Source: J054 sp965223095 (GTDB lineage: Bacteria; Pseudomonadota; Gammaproteobacteria; Steroidobacterales; GCA-2729495). Taken from it: a stretch of DNA of 64,000 nt. The stretch spans positions 2,542,001-2,606,000 of the forward strand of contig OZ244979.1 in assembly GCA_965223095.1 (NCBI GenBank), written 5' to 3'. Below are positions 35,579 to 44,497 of this stretch, in pieces. The first letter of the stretch is position 1. Each line of letters begins with the position of its first letter. The notes beneath the pieces were generated by a model, which was not told where the DNA came from, made no database searches, and was given only the letters and a program-made list of their open reading frames with translations. The position numbers and the translations under genes were made by a program.

Positions 35579-36322
35579 ATGGCAGGCCACAGCAAATGGG
35601 CAAACATCCAACACCGCAAAGGTGCCCAGGACAAAAAGCGCGGTAAGCTTTTTACCAAGTTGATTAAGGAGATTACGGTCGCCAGCCGCGTGGGCGGTCC
35701 TGACGTCAACGCAAACCCGAGACTTCGTCTAGCTGTTGATAATGCCAAGTCGCAAAGTATGCCCAAGGACAATATCGAGCGTGCCATCAAGCGGGGCGCT
35801 GGCGAACTGGAGGGCGCGGACTATGAAGAAATTACTTACGAAGGCTACGGGCCCGGTGGGGTTGCCGTGTTGGTTAAATGTCTGACGGATAACCGCAATC
35901 GAACCGTGGCCGAGGTGCGTCATGCGTTCACTAAATTCGGCGGTAATCTGGGCGCCGATGGCAGTGTGGCTTACCTGTTTAATCATGTTGGGCTATTCAG
36001 TTTTCCGTCGGGTAGCGATGAAGACCAAATCATGGCCGTGGCCCTGGAGATCGGTGCGGAAGATGTGGTGACTAACGACGATGGCTCCGTGGACGTTTTG
36101 TGCTTACCCGGTGATTTCGAGCAAGTACGGGATGGTTTTAAAGCGGCCAAACTCGCCTGCGAATTGGCGGAAGTTACGCATCGAGCCTCTGTGTCGGCGA
36201 AGCTTGCAGAAAACGAAGCTCTCAGCATGATCAAATTGCTAGAAATGTTGGAGGATGCCGACGACGTGCAACATGTGTACTCCAATGCCGATATCAGCGA
36301 GGAGGTGCTGGCGCGTTTGTAA
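35579..36322 (+). CDS. yebC: YebC/PmpR family protein
   Basis: 247 residues, full length. Starts with the hallmark MAGHSKWANIQHRKGAQDKKR; contains NPRLRLAVDNAKSQSMPKDNIERAIKRG and YEGYGPGGVAVLVKCLTDNRNRT. Family members are described as transcription regulators, and some act in translation at proline-rich stretches. Its place immediately before ruvC is the conserved gammaproteobacterial order. Confidence 0.95.
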   Translation: MAGHSKWANIQHRKGAQDKKRGKLFTKLIKEITVASRVGGPDVNANPRLRLAVDNAKSQSMPKDNIERAIKRGAGELEGADYEEITYEGYGPGGVAVLVKCLTDNRNRTVAEVRHAFTKFGGNLGADGSVAYLFNHVGLFSFPSGSDEDQIMAVALEIGAEDVVTNDDGSVDVLCLPGDFEQVRDGFKAAKLACELAEVTHRASVSAKLAENEALSMIKLLEMLEDADDVQHVYSNADISEEVLARL

Positions 36323-36335
36323 GCCAGCCGGTTCA

Positions 36336-36851
36336 TTGACTACGAGTGTACGCATACTGGGCATAGACCCGGGCTCGCGCGTGACGGGCTACGGTATCGT
36401 CGATTGCGATGCGTCGCGCTCCCAATATATAGACAGCGGGTGTATCCGCGCCGGCGGCGGTGAGATGGTCGGTCGGCTGGAGCTGATCTTTGAGGAAATA
36501 CGCAAACTCATTGCGCACTATTCGCCGGCGGAAGTCGCCATTGAAAATGTTTTTCTATCGCGTAACGCCGATAGCGCCCTGAAACTGGGCCAGGCGCGCG
36601 CTGCGGCCATTTGTGCCAGCTTTGGCAGCAGCGCAACGGTCCATGAGTATGCGGCCCGAGCCGTAAAGCAAGCGGTCGTGGGCCGCGGTGCGGCGGATAA
36701 GTCCCAGGTGGCGCATATGGTGCGCGCGTTGTTGAGCTTACGTCGGCCGGTCCTGGTGGACGAAGCTGATGCGCTCGCGGTGGCCTTATGTCATGCCCAC
36801 CATCGATCTATGGCCGGCCGCTTAGATGCGGCGCTCAGTGTCACACAATGA
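36336..36851 (+). CDS. ruvC: Holliday junction endonuclease RuvC
   Basis: 171 residues from a TTG at 36336, 13 bases after yebC; this gives the usual length, whereas a frame opening at 36255 overlaps yebC. The four acidic catalytic residues are present: Asp in ILGIDPGSRVTGYG, Glu in VAIENVFLS, and two Asp in VDEADALAVALCHAH. It resolves Holliday junctions moved by RuvAB. The stop overlaps ruvA by 4 bases. Confidence 0.93.
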   Translation: MTTSVRILGIDPGSRVTGYGIVDCDASRSQYIDSGCIRAGGGEMVGRLELIFEEIRKLIAHYSPAEVAIENVFLSRNADSALKLGQARAAAICASFGSSATVHEYAARAVKQAVVGRGAADKSQVAHMVRALLSLRRPVLVDEADALAVALCHAHHRSMAGRLDAALSVTQ

Positions 36852-37441
36852 TCGGCTTTTTAAGGGGCAAGCTGCAGCACAAAGAGCCGCCGCTCTTATT
36901 GATCGACGTTCAGGGTGTTGGTTATGAAGTCGAGGCACCGTTGTCTACTATTTTCCAACTGCCCGCCCTCGGTCAGGATGTCCAGCTCTGGGCTCATTTG
37001 ATTGTTCGGCAGGATCAGCAGACGCTGTACGGCTTTGCCACCGAGGCAGAGCGACAATTGTTCCGCAATTTGCTCAAAGTATCCGGCGTTGGGGCGAAGC
37101 TGGGCCTGACCATCTTGTCGGGTATCAGCGTCAGCGACTTTGCGCTGTGCGTGCAAAACGAAGACAAGGCGGCGCTCACGCGACTACCCGGGCTGGGGCG
37201 AAAAACCGCCGAGCGGCTCATTATTGAAATGCGTGACCGCGTTGCCGGCGGCGCGGACAGCAAGGTCGGGGCCACCGCCCCCAGCGCGGGGCCGGCCGGT
37301 TCGCGCAGCGAAGCCAATAATGCCTTGCTGTCGCTGGGCTATAAACCGGCCGAAGTCCGGCGAATGTTAGCGGCGGTTCCCAGTGATATCAGCACGACCG
37401 AAGAGATCTTACGCCACGTCCTGCGTTCAGCTGCGGGTTGA
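36848..37441 (+). CDS. ruvA: Holliday junction branch-migration protein RuvA
   Basis: 197 residues from ATG 36848 (MIGFLRGKL), overlapping ruvC as ATGA. Domain I OB-fold, domain II with two helix-hairpin-helix motifs (LKVSGVGAKLGLTILS and LTRLPGLGRKTAERLIIEM), a flexible linker around 150-160 and domain III (EANNALLSLGYKPAEVRRML) that contacts RuvB. It binds the junction as a tetramer. Confidence 0.94.
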   Translation: MIGFLRGKLQHKEPPLLLIDVQGVGYEVEAPLSTIFQLPALGQDVQLWAHLIVRQDQQTLYGFATEAERQLFRNLLKVSGVGAKLGLTILSGISVSDFALCVQNEDKAALTRLPGLGRKTAERLIIEMRDRVAGGADSKVGATAPSAGPAGSRSEANNALLSLGYKPAEVRRMLAAVPSDISTTEEILRHVLRSAAG

Positions 37442-37460
37442 TCTGCGGCACAATGGCAAC

Positions 37461-38498
37461 ATGAGCACTGAAGACCGACACCTGAGCCTCGACGCCATGC
37501 CGGATGAACCGGCGTTGGAGCGCGCTATACGCCCGCAAAAACTAACCGAATACGTGGGCCAGACGGCTGTAAAGCGACAGTTGCAAATTTTCATCAGCGC
37601 GGCTGCCCAACGTCAGGAAGCCCTCGATCACACGCTGATTTTTGGTCCCCCTGGTCTTGGGAAAACAACCTTGGCGCATATCATTGCCAATGAATTAGGT
37701 GTCAATCTGCGCCAAACCTCCGGTCCCGTGTTGGAGCGGCCGGGCGATCTAGCCGCCATGCTCACCAACCTGGAACCACGTGATGTGTTATTCGTTGACG
37801 AAATCCATCGCCTCAGCCCTGTGGTGGAAGAGGTTTTATACCCAGCCTTGGAAGACTTTCAGCTGGATATTGTCATCGGCGAGGGACCGGCGGCACGTTC
37901 CATTAAATTGGATTTACCGCCGTTTACCCTGGTGGGTGCCACCACCCGGGCCGGTCTGTTGACATCGCCCTTGCGGGATCGCTTCGGTATCGTGCAAAGG
38001 CTCGAATTCTACAATGTTGAAGAGCTCTATAGCATTGTGGCGCGCGCCGCCGATATTCTAAATACGCCCGTGGATCGCGCCGGGGCTTTGCAGATTGCCG
38101 GCAGGGCACGGGGCACGCCCCGCATTGCTAACCGGTTACTGCGGCGTGTCCGAGACTATGCGCAGGTCGAAGCGCAGGGGCGAATTGACCAAGCCGTCGC
38201 CGCGGCGGCCATGGACATGCTGGAAGTCGACCCCAGCGGATTCGATGTGATGGACCGACGGCTGTTGCTCACCATCATCGAGGCCTTTGACGGCGGGCCG
38301 GTGGGTATCGAGTCGTTGGCTGCTGCCATCGGTGAGGAACGGGGAACCATCGAAGACGTGTTAGAGCCTTTTCTAATTCAGCAGGGTTTTTTGCAGCGCA
38401 CCGCGCGGGGACGGACCGCTACCCGCCGTGCCTATGAGCATTTTGGTCTGCCCATGCCAGGCGGGCAAACGTCCGGATCCCTATTCGAAACCGGCTAA
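37461..38498 (+). CDS. ruvB: Holliday junction branch-migration ATPase RuvB
   Basis: 345 residues from ATG 37461. AAA+ motor: Walker A FGPPGLGKTTLAH, Walker B LFVDEIHRLSP, sensor 1 LVGATTRAGLLTSPLRDRFG with the arginine finger, sensor 2 in RGTPRIANRLLRRVRDYA, and a C-terminal winged helix (FLQRTARGRTATRRAYEHFG). It drives branch migration around RuvA. Starts 20 bases after ruvA. Confidence 0.96.
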   Translation: MSTEDRHLSLDAMPDEPALERAIRPQKLTEYVGQTAVKRQLQIFISAAAQRQEALDHTLIFGPPGLGKTTLAHIIANELGVNLRQTSGPVLERPGDLAAMLTNLEPRDVLFVDEIHRLSPVVEEVLYPALEDFQLDIVIGEGPAARSIKLDLPPFTLVGATTRAGLLTSPLRDRFGIVQRLEFYNVEELYSIVARAADILNTPVDRAGALQIAGRARGTPRIANRLLRRVRDYAQVEAQGRIDQAVAAAAMDMLEVDPSGFDVMDRRLLLTIIEAFDGGPVGIESLAAAIGEERGTIEDVLEPFLIQQGFLQRTARGRTATRRAYEHFGLPMPGGQTSGSLFETG

Positions 38499-38622
38499 TG
38501 CGCGGTATTCCTGCGCCGGGGTCAAATTTTGTGTGGTGAGCTTGTCAGCGCTCCATTACTATTGGCGCCGTTGTTGTTGCATCCCTGATTGAGAATCTGC
38601 CGCCACGGCGGGATTTGTGTGT

Positions 38623-39036
38623 ATGACTGAATGGCATGAGTGGCCGGTGCGTGTCTATTACGAAGACACCGACGCCGAGGGCGTGGTGTATTTCGCCAAC
38701 TACCTGAAGTTCATGGAGCGTGGCCGTACCGAGTGGCTCCGCGCCCTGGGGGTGGAGCAAGACGAGCTGCGCGCTGAGCATGGCTTGTGTTTGACCATCG
38801 TGGCCACCGACGTGCAGTTTCGTCGTCCGGCCCTTTTCAACAATCAACTACTGGTGCGCAGTCGCCTCCTGGAGCGCGGCCGAGCCCGATTTAAGCTGGA
38901 GCAGCAGGTCGCACGCTTAGGCGAATCTGCTGCGCTGGTCAAAGCCACTTGCGTGGCTGCTTGCGTTGATGCCGAGTCTTTTCGGCCGCGTCGTATTCCT
39001 TACGGTCTGTTGCCCAGTCAGGCTCAGGCCCAATGA
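38623..39036 (+). CDS. ybgC: Acyl-CoA thioesterase YbgC of the Tol-Pal locus
   Basis: 137 residues, hotdog fold. RVYYEDTDAEGVVYFANYLKFMERGRTEWL contains the catalytic Asp and the family signature within its first 40 residues. Known homologs hydrolyse short acyl-CoAs. The ATG at 38623 follows GGAT at a proper distance; a GTG six bases earlier is unlikely. First gene of the Tol-Pal cluster. Confidence 0.93.
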   Translation: MTEWHEWPVRVYYEDTDAEGVVYFANYLKFMERGRTEWLRALGVEQDELRAEHGLCLTIVATDVQFRRPALFNNQLLVRSRLLERGRARFKLEQQVARLGESAALVKATCVAACVDAESFRPRRIPYGLLPSQAQAQ

Positions 39037-39058
39037 AATTCTAGGAAGCGGATTCCGT

Positions 39059-39754
39059 ATGAACAACAATCTATCTTTGCTGCAGTTGGCCTTGGCGGCG
39101 AGCCCCGTGGTCAAGCTGGTGATGTTGCTGCTGTTGGCCGCATCGGTGGTGTCCTGGGGCATCATCCTGCGCAAGCGAGGTATTCTTCGCCGCGCCATGG
39201 CCGGCTCCGATTCCTTCGAATCGACGTTTTGGTCCGGCGGTGACTTGAGTGAGATTTATCGCGATGTGACCCAGAGCGGCAAACCACCCACGGATATGGC
39301 CGGCGTTTTTGAGGCGGGATTTCGCGCCTTTCGCCGGCTGACCCAACAAGCGGATTTAACGCCCGGCCAGGTGGTGGAGGGTGCGCAACGCGCTATGCGC
39401 GTGGCGCAAATGCGTGAGATGGACCGTCTCGAAGCCAGTTTGGCCACCCTGGCCACGGTGGGTTCCACCAGCCCTTACGTCGGCTTATTCGGCACGGTCT
39501 GGGGCATCATGAATTCCTTCACCGCCTTGGGCAACGTGCAGTCCGCCACCTTAGCCATGGTGGCGCCAGGTATCGCCGAAGCCCTGATCGCGACAGCCAT
39601 GGGCTTGTTCGCCGCAATCCCCGCGGTGATTGCCTACAACCGCTATGCCGACAAGGTGAGTCGCTTGGAGGTTCGATACGATGGCTTTGCGGAAGAATTC
39701 GCCACCATCCTGGAACGGCATGCGCGCCGCCGCGTTGCCGTTGGACAAAACTGA
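39059..39754 (+). CDS. tolQ: Tol-Pal proton channel subunit TolQ
   Basis: 231 residues from ATG 39059 with AGGAAG upstream. Three membrane helices: about 17-37, 138-160 and 170-195, the first followed by a large cytoplasmic loop. LATLATVGSTSPYVGLFGTVWGIMNSF and LIATAMGLFAAIPAVIAYNRY are the MotA/TolQ/ExbB signatures. With TolR it uses the proton gradient to energise TolA. Stop and tolR start share one base (TGATG). Confidence 0.95.
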   Translation: MNNNLSLLQLALAASPVVKLVMLLLLAASVVSWGIILRKRGILRRAMAGSDSFESTFWSGGDLSEIYRDVTQSGKPPTDMAGVFEAGFRAFRRLTQQADLTPGQVVEGAQRAMRVAQMREMDRLEASLATLATVGSTSPYVGLFGTVWGIMNSFTALGNVQSATLAMVAPGIAEALIATAMGLFAAIPAVIAYNRYADKVSRLEVRYDGFAEEFATILERHARRRVAVGQN

Positions 39755-40209
39755 TGGCTAGGGTCAAAAAGCGCCGCCTCATGGGCGAAATCAATGTCGT
39801 GCCCTATATCGACGTGATGTTGGTGCTCCTGATCATTTTCATGATCACGGCGCCTTTGCTGACTCAAGGCATTGAAGTCGATCTGCCCAAAGCCGCCGCC
39901 GAGCCGCTTGAACCAGACGATGATCAACCCTTGATTCTGTCCGTGGATGCGCAAGGACAACTCTATTTAAACGTTGGCGACCGGGAAGACGAACCCATAG
40001 CCGCGGCCGAGGTAGCGCGCCGTGTGTCGGCGGTCATTCGTCAAAAACCCGCAACACCGGTGCTGGTTAAAGCCGATCAAGCCGTGAGCTATGGCCGTGT
40101 GGTGACAGCCATGGTGATCTTGCAGCAGGCCGGTGCGGCCAAACTCGGGTTTTTAACCGACCCAGCGGATATCGAACAGGCTTTGGAGAGTGCTGGCCAA
40201 ACGGGCTAG
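39754..40209 (+). CDS. tolR: Tol-Pal proton channel subunit TolR
   Basis: 151 residues. A short basic cytoplasmic tail (MARVKKRRLMGEINVVP), one membrane helix with the proton-carrying Asp in YIDVMLVLLIIFMI, and a periplasmic ExbD/TolR domain (about 60-145). It forms the TolQ5R2-type motor and transmits force to TolA. Confidence 0.95.
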   Translation: MARVKKRRLMGEINVVPYIDVMLVLLIIFMITAPLLTQGIEVDLPKAAAEPLEPDDDQPLILSVDAQGQLYLNVGDREDEPIAAAEVARRVSAVIRQKPATPVLVKADQAVSYGRVVTAMVILQQAGAAKLGFLTDPADIEQALESAGQTG

Positions 40210-40227
40210 CTGCATCAGCCTCCCGTC

Positions 40228-41067
40228 ATGGCGGTCGGAACTCATGCAAACGGTGAATGGCGAAGTTTTTCGTTATCCGCATTGGCCCACCTGGTGCTGC
40301 TGGTGGCGTTGGCGATGAACTTCTCACTGTGGCCCTCGCAAAACAATCGACCCGTACGTCTGGCCATTGATGCGATGGTGGTGATGGACGACAAACCTCA
40401 GCGGGCACGGCAGGACGCGTTGGAGCGGGCCAAGGAAGAAGAGGCCAGGAAACGGCAAGCGGAAGAACGCGAGCGTGAGACCCAGCTGGAAAGGGAGCGT
40501 GTGGAGGCGGATCGCCGGCGACAAGAGCAAGAGGCCGTGCAACAGGCCGAGGAAAAACGGCGGCGTGAAGCCGCCGAGCAGGCCGAGGCGAAGCGTCAAG
40601 CGGCCGAGGAAAAACGGCGGGCAGCAGAGGCGGCAGCCGCAGAACGGGCAAAGGAACAAGCCAAGCAGCGCGAACGGGAAGTCGAACTGGAGCGCCAAAA
40701 GGCGGCCGAGGCGCGCCGGCGCGCCGAGCAGGAAGCTGAACTATTGGCGCAACTGGCGGCGGAAGAAGAGCGCGAAAATGCGGTTGCGGCGGGCTTGTTG
40801 GATCAATGGGTCGAAGTCATCCGTCAACGCGTTACCCGAAATTGGGTGCGGCCGGCGAGTGCCACCGCTGGTTTGCAATGTGAGGTTAGGGTGAATCAAA
40901 TTCCGGGGGGCGAGGTGGTCGATGTGACCGTCGGCCGGTGCAACGGTGATGCCGCGGTGATTCGCTCTATTGAGAACGCCGTTCTGCGAGCGTCGCCTTT
41001 ACCCCCGCCGCCCGATCCCAGCTTGTTCGAACGACGAATTATTTTTGATTTCAAACCGGAAGATTAA
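40228..41067 (+). CDS. tolA: Tol-Pal energy-transducing protein TolA
   Basis: 279 residues. One N-terminal membrane helix (about 15-33, LSALAHLVLLVALAMNFSLW) with the Ser/His face that contacts TolQR, a long Glu/Arg/Lys/Ala-rich helix (about 55-190) that spans the periplasm, and a C-terminal globular domain (about 190-279) with two Cys likely forming a disulfide. The repetitive codons create long antisense frames that are not genes. Confidence 0.93.
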   Translation: MAVGTHANGEWRSFSLSALAHLVLLVALAMNFSLWPSQNNRPVRLAIDAMVVMDDKPQRARQDALERAKEEEARKRQAEERERETQLERERVEADRRRQEQEAVQQAEEKRRREAAEQAEAKRQAAEEKRRAAEAAAAERAKEQAKQREREVELERQKAAEARRRAEQEAELLAQLAAEEERENAVAAGLLDQWVEVIRQRVTRNWVRPASATAGLQCEVRVNQIPGGEVVDVTVGRCNGDAAVIRSIENAVLRASPLPPPPDPSLFERRIIFDFKPED

Positions 41068-41072
41068 TCACT

Positions 41073-42392
41073 ATGCAGTTTTGCTCTGTCCAAAAAGTAA
41101 TGTCGGCCGCTGTTGCGGTCCTTATCTGTTTGTTCGCCATGCCGGCGCAGAGCGAGTTGCGCATTGAAATCAGCGAGGGCGTGGATAAAGCGGTGCCTAT
41201 TGCGGTAGTGCCCTTTGGCTGGGATCAAGCAGATAGCCCGCCCGTTGATGTCTCGAAGGTCGTCGCGGACGATTTGCAGCGCTCGGGACGATTCGCACCG
41301 ATCCCGGTGAGCGATATGCTGCAACGACCAAGCCAGGGTGCGGACGTAGATTTTGAGGACTGGCGAATCTTGGGCGTCGAAGTCGTGGTTATCGGCCGAC
41401 TAATCCCTGCCGGTGGTGATCGCTATACGATTCAATTTCAGGTTTTCGACGTTTTGCGTGGCCAGCAATTACTTGGGTACCGGCAACCAGCAAGGGCGAG
41501 CAACATGCGTGCCATGAGTCACCGGGTAGCCGATTTAATTTACGAAGAGCTCACGGGCATTCCTGGTATTTTTAGCACGCGGATCGCTTACGTGACCGTA
41601 GCCGGCGGCTTGGGCAACGAGTTGTATCGCCTAGTCGTGGCGGATGCTGACGGTGAAAATGCCCGTATTTTGGTGGAGAGCGCCGAACCCCTAATGTCCC
41701 CGGCCTGGTCGCCCGATGGTCGCAAACTGGCCTATGTGTCGTTTGAAAACAAGAATTCCGAGATTTACGTACAAACCTTGCGCTCGGGTGCGCGACAACG
41801 GGTTTCCGCGCGGGCCGGGGTCAATAGTTCACCCGCGTGGTCGCCCGACGGCCGAAAGCTGGCGCTAACCCTGTCGAAGCGTGATGGCAACCTGGACGTT
41901 TATACCTTGGATCTCGCAACGCAAGTCTTGCACAGGCTGACCACTCGGCCCTCCATCGACACCGAAGCGACCTGGTCAGCTGACGGGAAGAACATCTACT
42001 TCACCTCGGACCGGGGCGGTGCGCCGCAGATTTACCGAGTCGACGCTGATGGATCCGGCGGCGTCAAGCGGGTGACCTTTGAAGGCAAGTACAACGCCCG
42101 GCCCCGTTTAAGTCCCGATGGTAAGCAGCTGGCTGTGGTGCATATCGATGGCGGCAACTATAGAATTGCCCTGGTTGATGTTGCGCGCGGCTTTACTCAG
42201 GTGCTCACGGATGGACGCCTGGATGAGTCGCCAAGCTTCGCACCCAATGGCGAAACGCTGATCTATGCCACCCGGGCGCAAGGAAAGGGCGTGTTAGCCT
42301 CGGTTTCAGCGGATGGTCGGGTGAAGCAACGCATTTCTGCCCTGGACGGCGATGTGCGCGAACCTGCCTGGTCGGATCTCCCAAGGAATTGA
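41073..42392 (+). CDS. tolB: Tol-Pal periplasmic beta-propeller TolB
   Basis: 439 residues with a signal peptide (cleavage near MPAQS). N-terminal domain (about 30-165), then a six-bladed propeller with repeats ending in LAYVS-like strands: SPAWSPDGRKLAYVSFEN, SPAWSPDGRKLALTLS, EATWSADGKNIYFTSDRG, RPRLSPDGKQLAVVH. It binds Pal in the periplasm. Only 5 bases separate it from tolA. Confidence 0.95.
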   Translation: MQFCSVQKVMSAAVAVLICLFAMPAQSELRIEISEGVDKAVPIAVVPFGWDQADSPPVDVSKVVADDLQRSGRFAPIPVSDMLQRPSQGADVDFEDWRILGVEVVVIGRLIPAGGDRYTIQFQVFDVLRGQQLLGYRQPARASNMRAMSHRVADLIYEELTGIPGIFSTRIAYVTVAGGLGNELYRLVVADADGENARILVESAEPLMSPAWSPDGRKLAYVSFENKNSEIYVQTLRSGARQRVSARAGVNSSPAWSPDGRKLALTLSKRDGNLDVYTLDLATQVLHRLTTRPSIDTEATWSADGKNIYFTSDRGGAPQIYRVDADGSGGVKRVTFEGKYNARPRLSPDGKQLAVVHIDGGNYRIALVDVARGFTQVLTDGRLDESPSFAPNGETLIYATRAQGKGVLASVSADGRVKQRISALDGDVREPAWSDLPRN

Positions 42393-42406
42393 ATAAAAAC
42401 AGTACT

Positions 42407-42436
42407 TTACTGTGTATATAGTATCTAATTTATACC
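42407..42436 (+). promoter_or_regulatory. Possible promoter in front of pal
   Basis: The 63-base tolB-pal gap is strikingly AT-rich. TTACTG (42407-42412), an 18-base spacer and TATACC (42431-42436) could give pal separate expression; another TATAGT lies at 42417-42422. Pal is a very abundant protein, which would make an own promoter useful. Confidence 0.3.
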
Positions 42437-42455
42437 TAATTGAGGGTTTAACTTC

Positions 42456-43013
42456 ATGACGATTTTAAGAATGCTCGTATTGATGGCGATGCTGGCGATG
42501 CTGGCAGCTTGCGGCGGATCATCCAGCACCACACAGCCTGATGACGATCTTTTCGGCGAGTACGGGGACGGCGCGCCGGATCAGGGTGCCGACAGCTCGG
42601 GCATGGGCGATGACGGCTTTGCCGAAGGCAGCGAATTTAGCGATGCGGATGGTCGTATCATCGGCGGTCCCAGCGGCAGCCGGGATGATCGTCTGGTGTA
42701 TTTCGACTATGACAAAGCAGATGTGCCCAACAAGTATTTGCCTTTGCTAGAAGCGCATGGCAGCTATCTCGCCGCCCAGCCCGATAGCCGATTACGCTTG
42801 GAGGGTCACGCCGACGAGCGTGGTAGCCGAGAATACAATATCGGCCTCGGTGAGCGGCGCGCACAGGCTGTGCGACAGATCTTATTGCTGCAGGGCGCCT
42901 CCGCGGCGCAGTTGAGCACGGTAAGCTATGGAGAAGAGCGGCCGGCGGTTTTAGGCTCTGACGAGGAAGCCCTGTCACTCAATCGACGCGTGGAATTAGT
43001 GTACGGTCAATAA
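42456..43013 (+). CDS. pal: Peptidoglycan-associated lipoprotein Pal
   Basis: 185 residues. Lipoprotein signal with lipobox LAAC and Cys19 as the lipidated residue; an acidic Asp/Gly-rich linker (about 28-65); then the OmpA-C peptidoglycan-binding domain with VYFDYDKADVP and LEGHADERGSREYNIGLGERR. It tethers the outer membrane to the cell wall and is released by TolA/TolB during division. Confidence 0.96.
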   Translation: MTILRMLVLMAMLAMLAACGGSSSTTQPDDDLFGEYGDGAPDQGADSSGMGDDGFAEGSEFSDADGRIIGGPSGSRDDRLVYFDYDKADVPNKYLPLLEAHGSYLAAQPDSRLRLEGHADERGSREYNIGLGERRAQAVRQILLLQGASAAQLSTVSYGEERPAVLGSDEEALSLNRRVELVYGQ

Positions 43014-43033
43014 TTGGGTTCGAGGAGTTGGCC

Positions 43034-43801
43034 ATGCGACGCACAATACCTTTGCTGATCTTGCCGCTAGCCATGGCCGGTTGCGCGATGATGGTGCCGC
43101 CTGAGCAAGACCCCGTGTTTATCAAGATGACGGAAATTGACGGTCGTCTCGTGCGGGTAGAACGGCTTGTGAACAACGAGGGTTTGATGAGCCTTCTGGC
43201 TCAACTGGAGGCCCTGGAGAAAGACACCCAAGCCCTGCGCAACGAACTGGAAACCCTGCAGTATGAAGTCAATCAAGCCGGGGACCGTCAGCGGCAGCTG
43301 TATCTAGACGTGGATCAACGGCTGCAGAACATCGAGCAAGCGGCGGTTCGCCAAGACCAAGCCAGTGTTTTGGAAGGCGGCTCCCTGGCGCCGGGTCAGT
43401 TGCCGGTGCCAGGCGGCACGGATCGCGCCAACTACCAGGCTGCCTTCGAACTGCTAAAGCAAGGCCGCTATGATCAGGCGGCGATCGGCCTCAAGCAATT
43501 CATGGTGGCTTTCCCCAACAGTGAATATTCCGACAACGCCCAGTATTGGCTGGCGGAGACGTACTATGTAACGCAAAAGTACGCCGAAGCAGTCCAGGCA
43601 TTTTCCGTGGTCTTGGATCGTTACCCGGATTCGCGCAAGCTGCCGGATGCCTTATTAAAAATTGGTTTCTGCAATTACGAATTACAGCGCTACGATGCAG
43701 CCCGCCAAGCCCTGCGAACCGTGGCGTCTCAATATCCCGAGACCACCGCGGCGAGGCTGGCGAATCAACGCTTGGAACGCATGGGGGCAGAGAATCTGTA
43801 A
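43034..43801 (+). CDS. cpoB: Cell division coordinator CpoB (YbgF)
   Basis: 255 residues from ATG 43034 with CGAGGAG upstream. The signal region ends AMAGC, so Cys17 may be lipidated, although typical CpoB is soluble. A coiled coil (about 20-100) is followed by three TPR repeats (from NYQAAFELLKQGRYDQAAIGL). It links peptidoglycan synthesis to outer-membrane constriction with the Tol system. Confidence 0.92.
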   Translation: MRRTIPLLILPLAMAGCAMMVPPEQDPVFIKMTEIDGRLVRVERLVNNEGLMSLLAQLEALEKDTQALRNELETLQYEVNQAGDRQRQLYLDVDQRLQNIEQAAVRQDQASVLEGGSLAPGQLPVPGGTDRANYQAAFELLKQGRYDQAAIGLKQFMVAFPNSEYSDNAQYWLAETYYVTQKYAEAVQAFSVVLDRYPDSRKLPDALLKIGFCNYELQRYDAARQALRTVASQYPETTAARLANQRLERMGAENL

Positions 43802-43819
43802 TTCTCGCCGCTGACGTTT

Positions 43820-44482
43820 GTGTCCAATATTCTCGATCGCGCCGATCGCCTGCGCGTCACGGAAATTTTCCATTCGCTCCAGGGCGAGTCTCGACCGGCG
43901 GGCTTGCCCACGACATTCGTTCGGCTCACGGGTTGTCCGCTGAGGTGTGGCTACTGCGACACGGCCTACGCTTTCCAGGGCGGCGAAAACAACAGTATCA
44001 GCGAGATTTTGGCGCGTGTGGCCGCCTTCGCCACCCGGCGGGTTTGCGTAACCGGCGGGGAACCCTTAGCCCAGCCAAATACGCAAGCGTTACTCGCGGA
44101 GCTTTGTGATGCGGGCTACGAGGTGTCCTTGGAAACCAGTGGCGCCCTGGCGGTGGGCAAAGTCGATGCCCGTGTGACCGTTGTCATGGATATCAAGACG
44201 CCCGGTTCGGGAGAAAGCGCGCGTAACCGGTGGGAGAATCTCGACCTACTGAAACCCACCGACCAACTCAAGTTTGTGATCTGCGATGAAGCGGACTATT
44301 TGTGGTCGCGTGAGCAGCTTGGCGAACACAAACTCACCGAGCGCCTGGCCGTGTTGTTTTCGCCGGCATGGGGCCAGTTGGAGGCTCGCGATTTGGCGGA
44401 GTGGATTCTTCGTGACAACTTAGAGGTACGATTTCAATTGCAATTGCATAAACTATTGTGGGGCGATGTTCCGGGCCGTTGA
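43820..44482 (+). CDS. queE: 7-carboxy-7-deazaguanine synthase
   Basis: 220 residues from a GTG, 18 bases after cpoB. Radical SAM enzyme that contracts 6-carboxy-tetrahydropterin to the 7-deazaguanine ring for queuosine. The iron-sulfur motif CPLRCGYC (C-x3-C-x2-C) is near residue 35, with VTGGEPLAQPNTQALL and ETSGA later. Usual size and usual neighbour of queC. Confidence 0.93.
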   Translation: MSNILDRADRLRVTEIFHSLQGESRPAGLPTTFVRLTGCPLRCGYCDTAYAFQGGENNSISEILARVAAFATRRVCVTGGEPLAQPNTQALLAELCDAGYEVSLETSGALAVGKVDARVTVVMDIKTPGSGESARNRWENLDLLKPTDQLKFVICDEADYLWSREQLGEHKLTERLAVLFSPAWGQLEARDLAEWILRDNLEVRFQLQLHKLLWGDVPGR

Positions 44483-44497
44483 GGGAATGAGAAGCTA

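Noticed and set aside
40226..40698. Long antisense frames inside tolA
   Set aside because: They arise from the repetitive Glu/Arg/Ala/Lys codons of the TolA helix; the opposite-strand translations are Pro/Leu/Phe-rich without signals.
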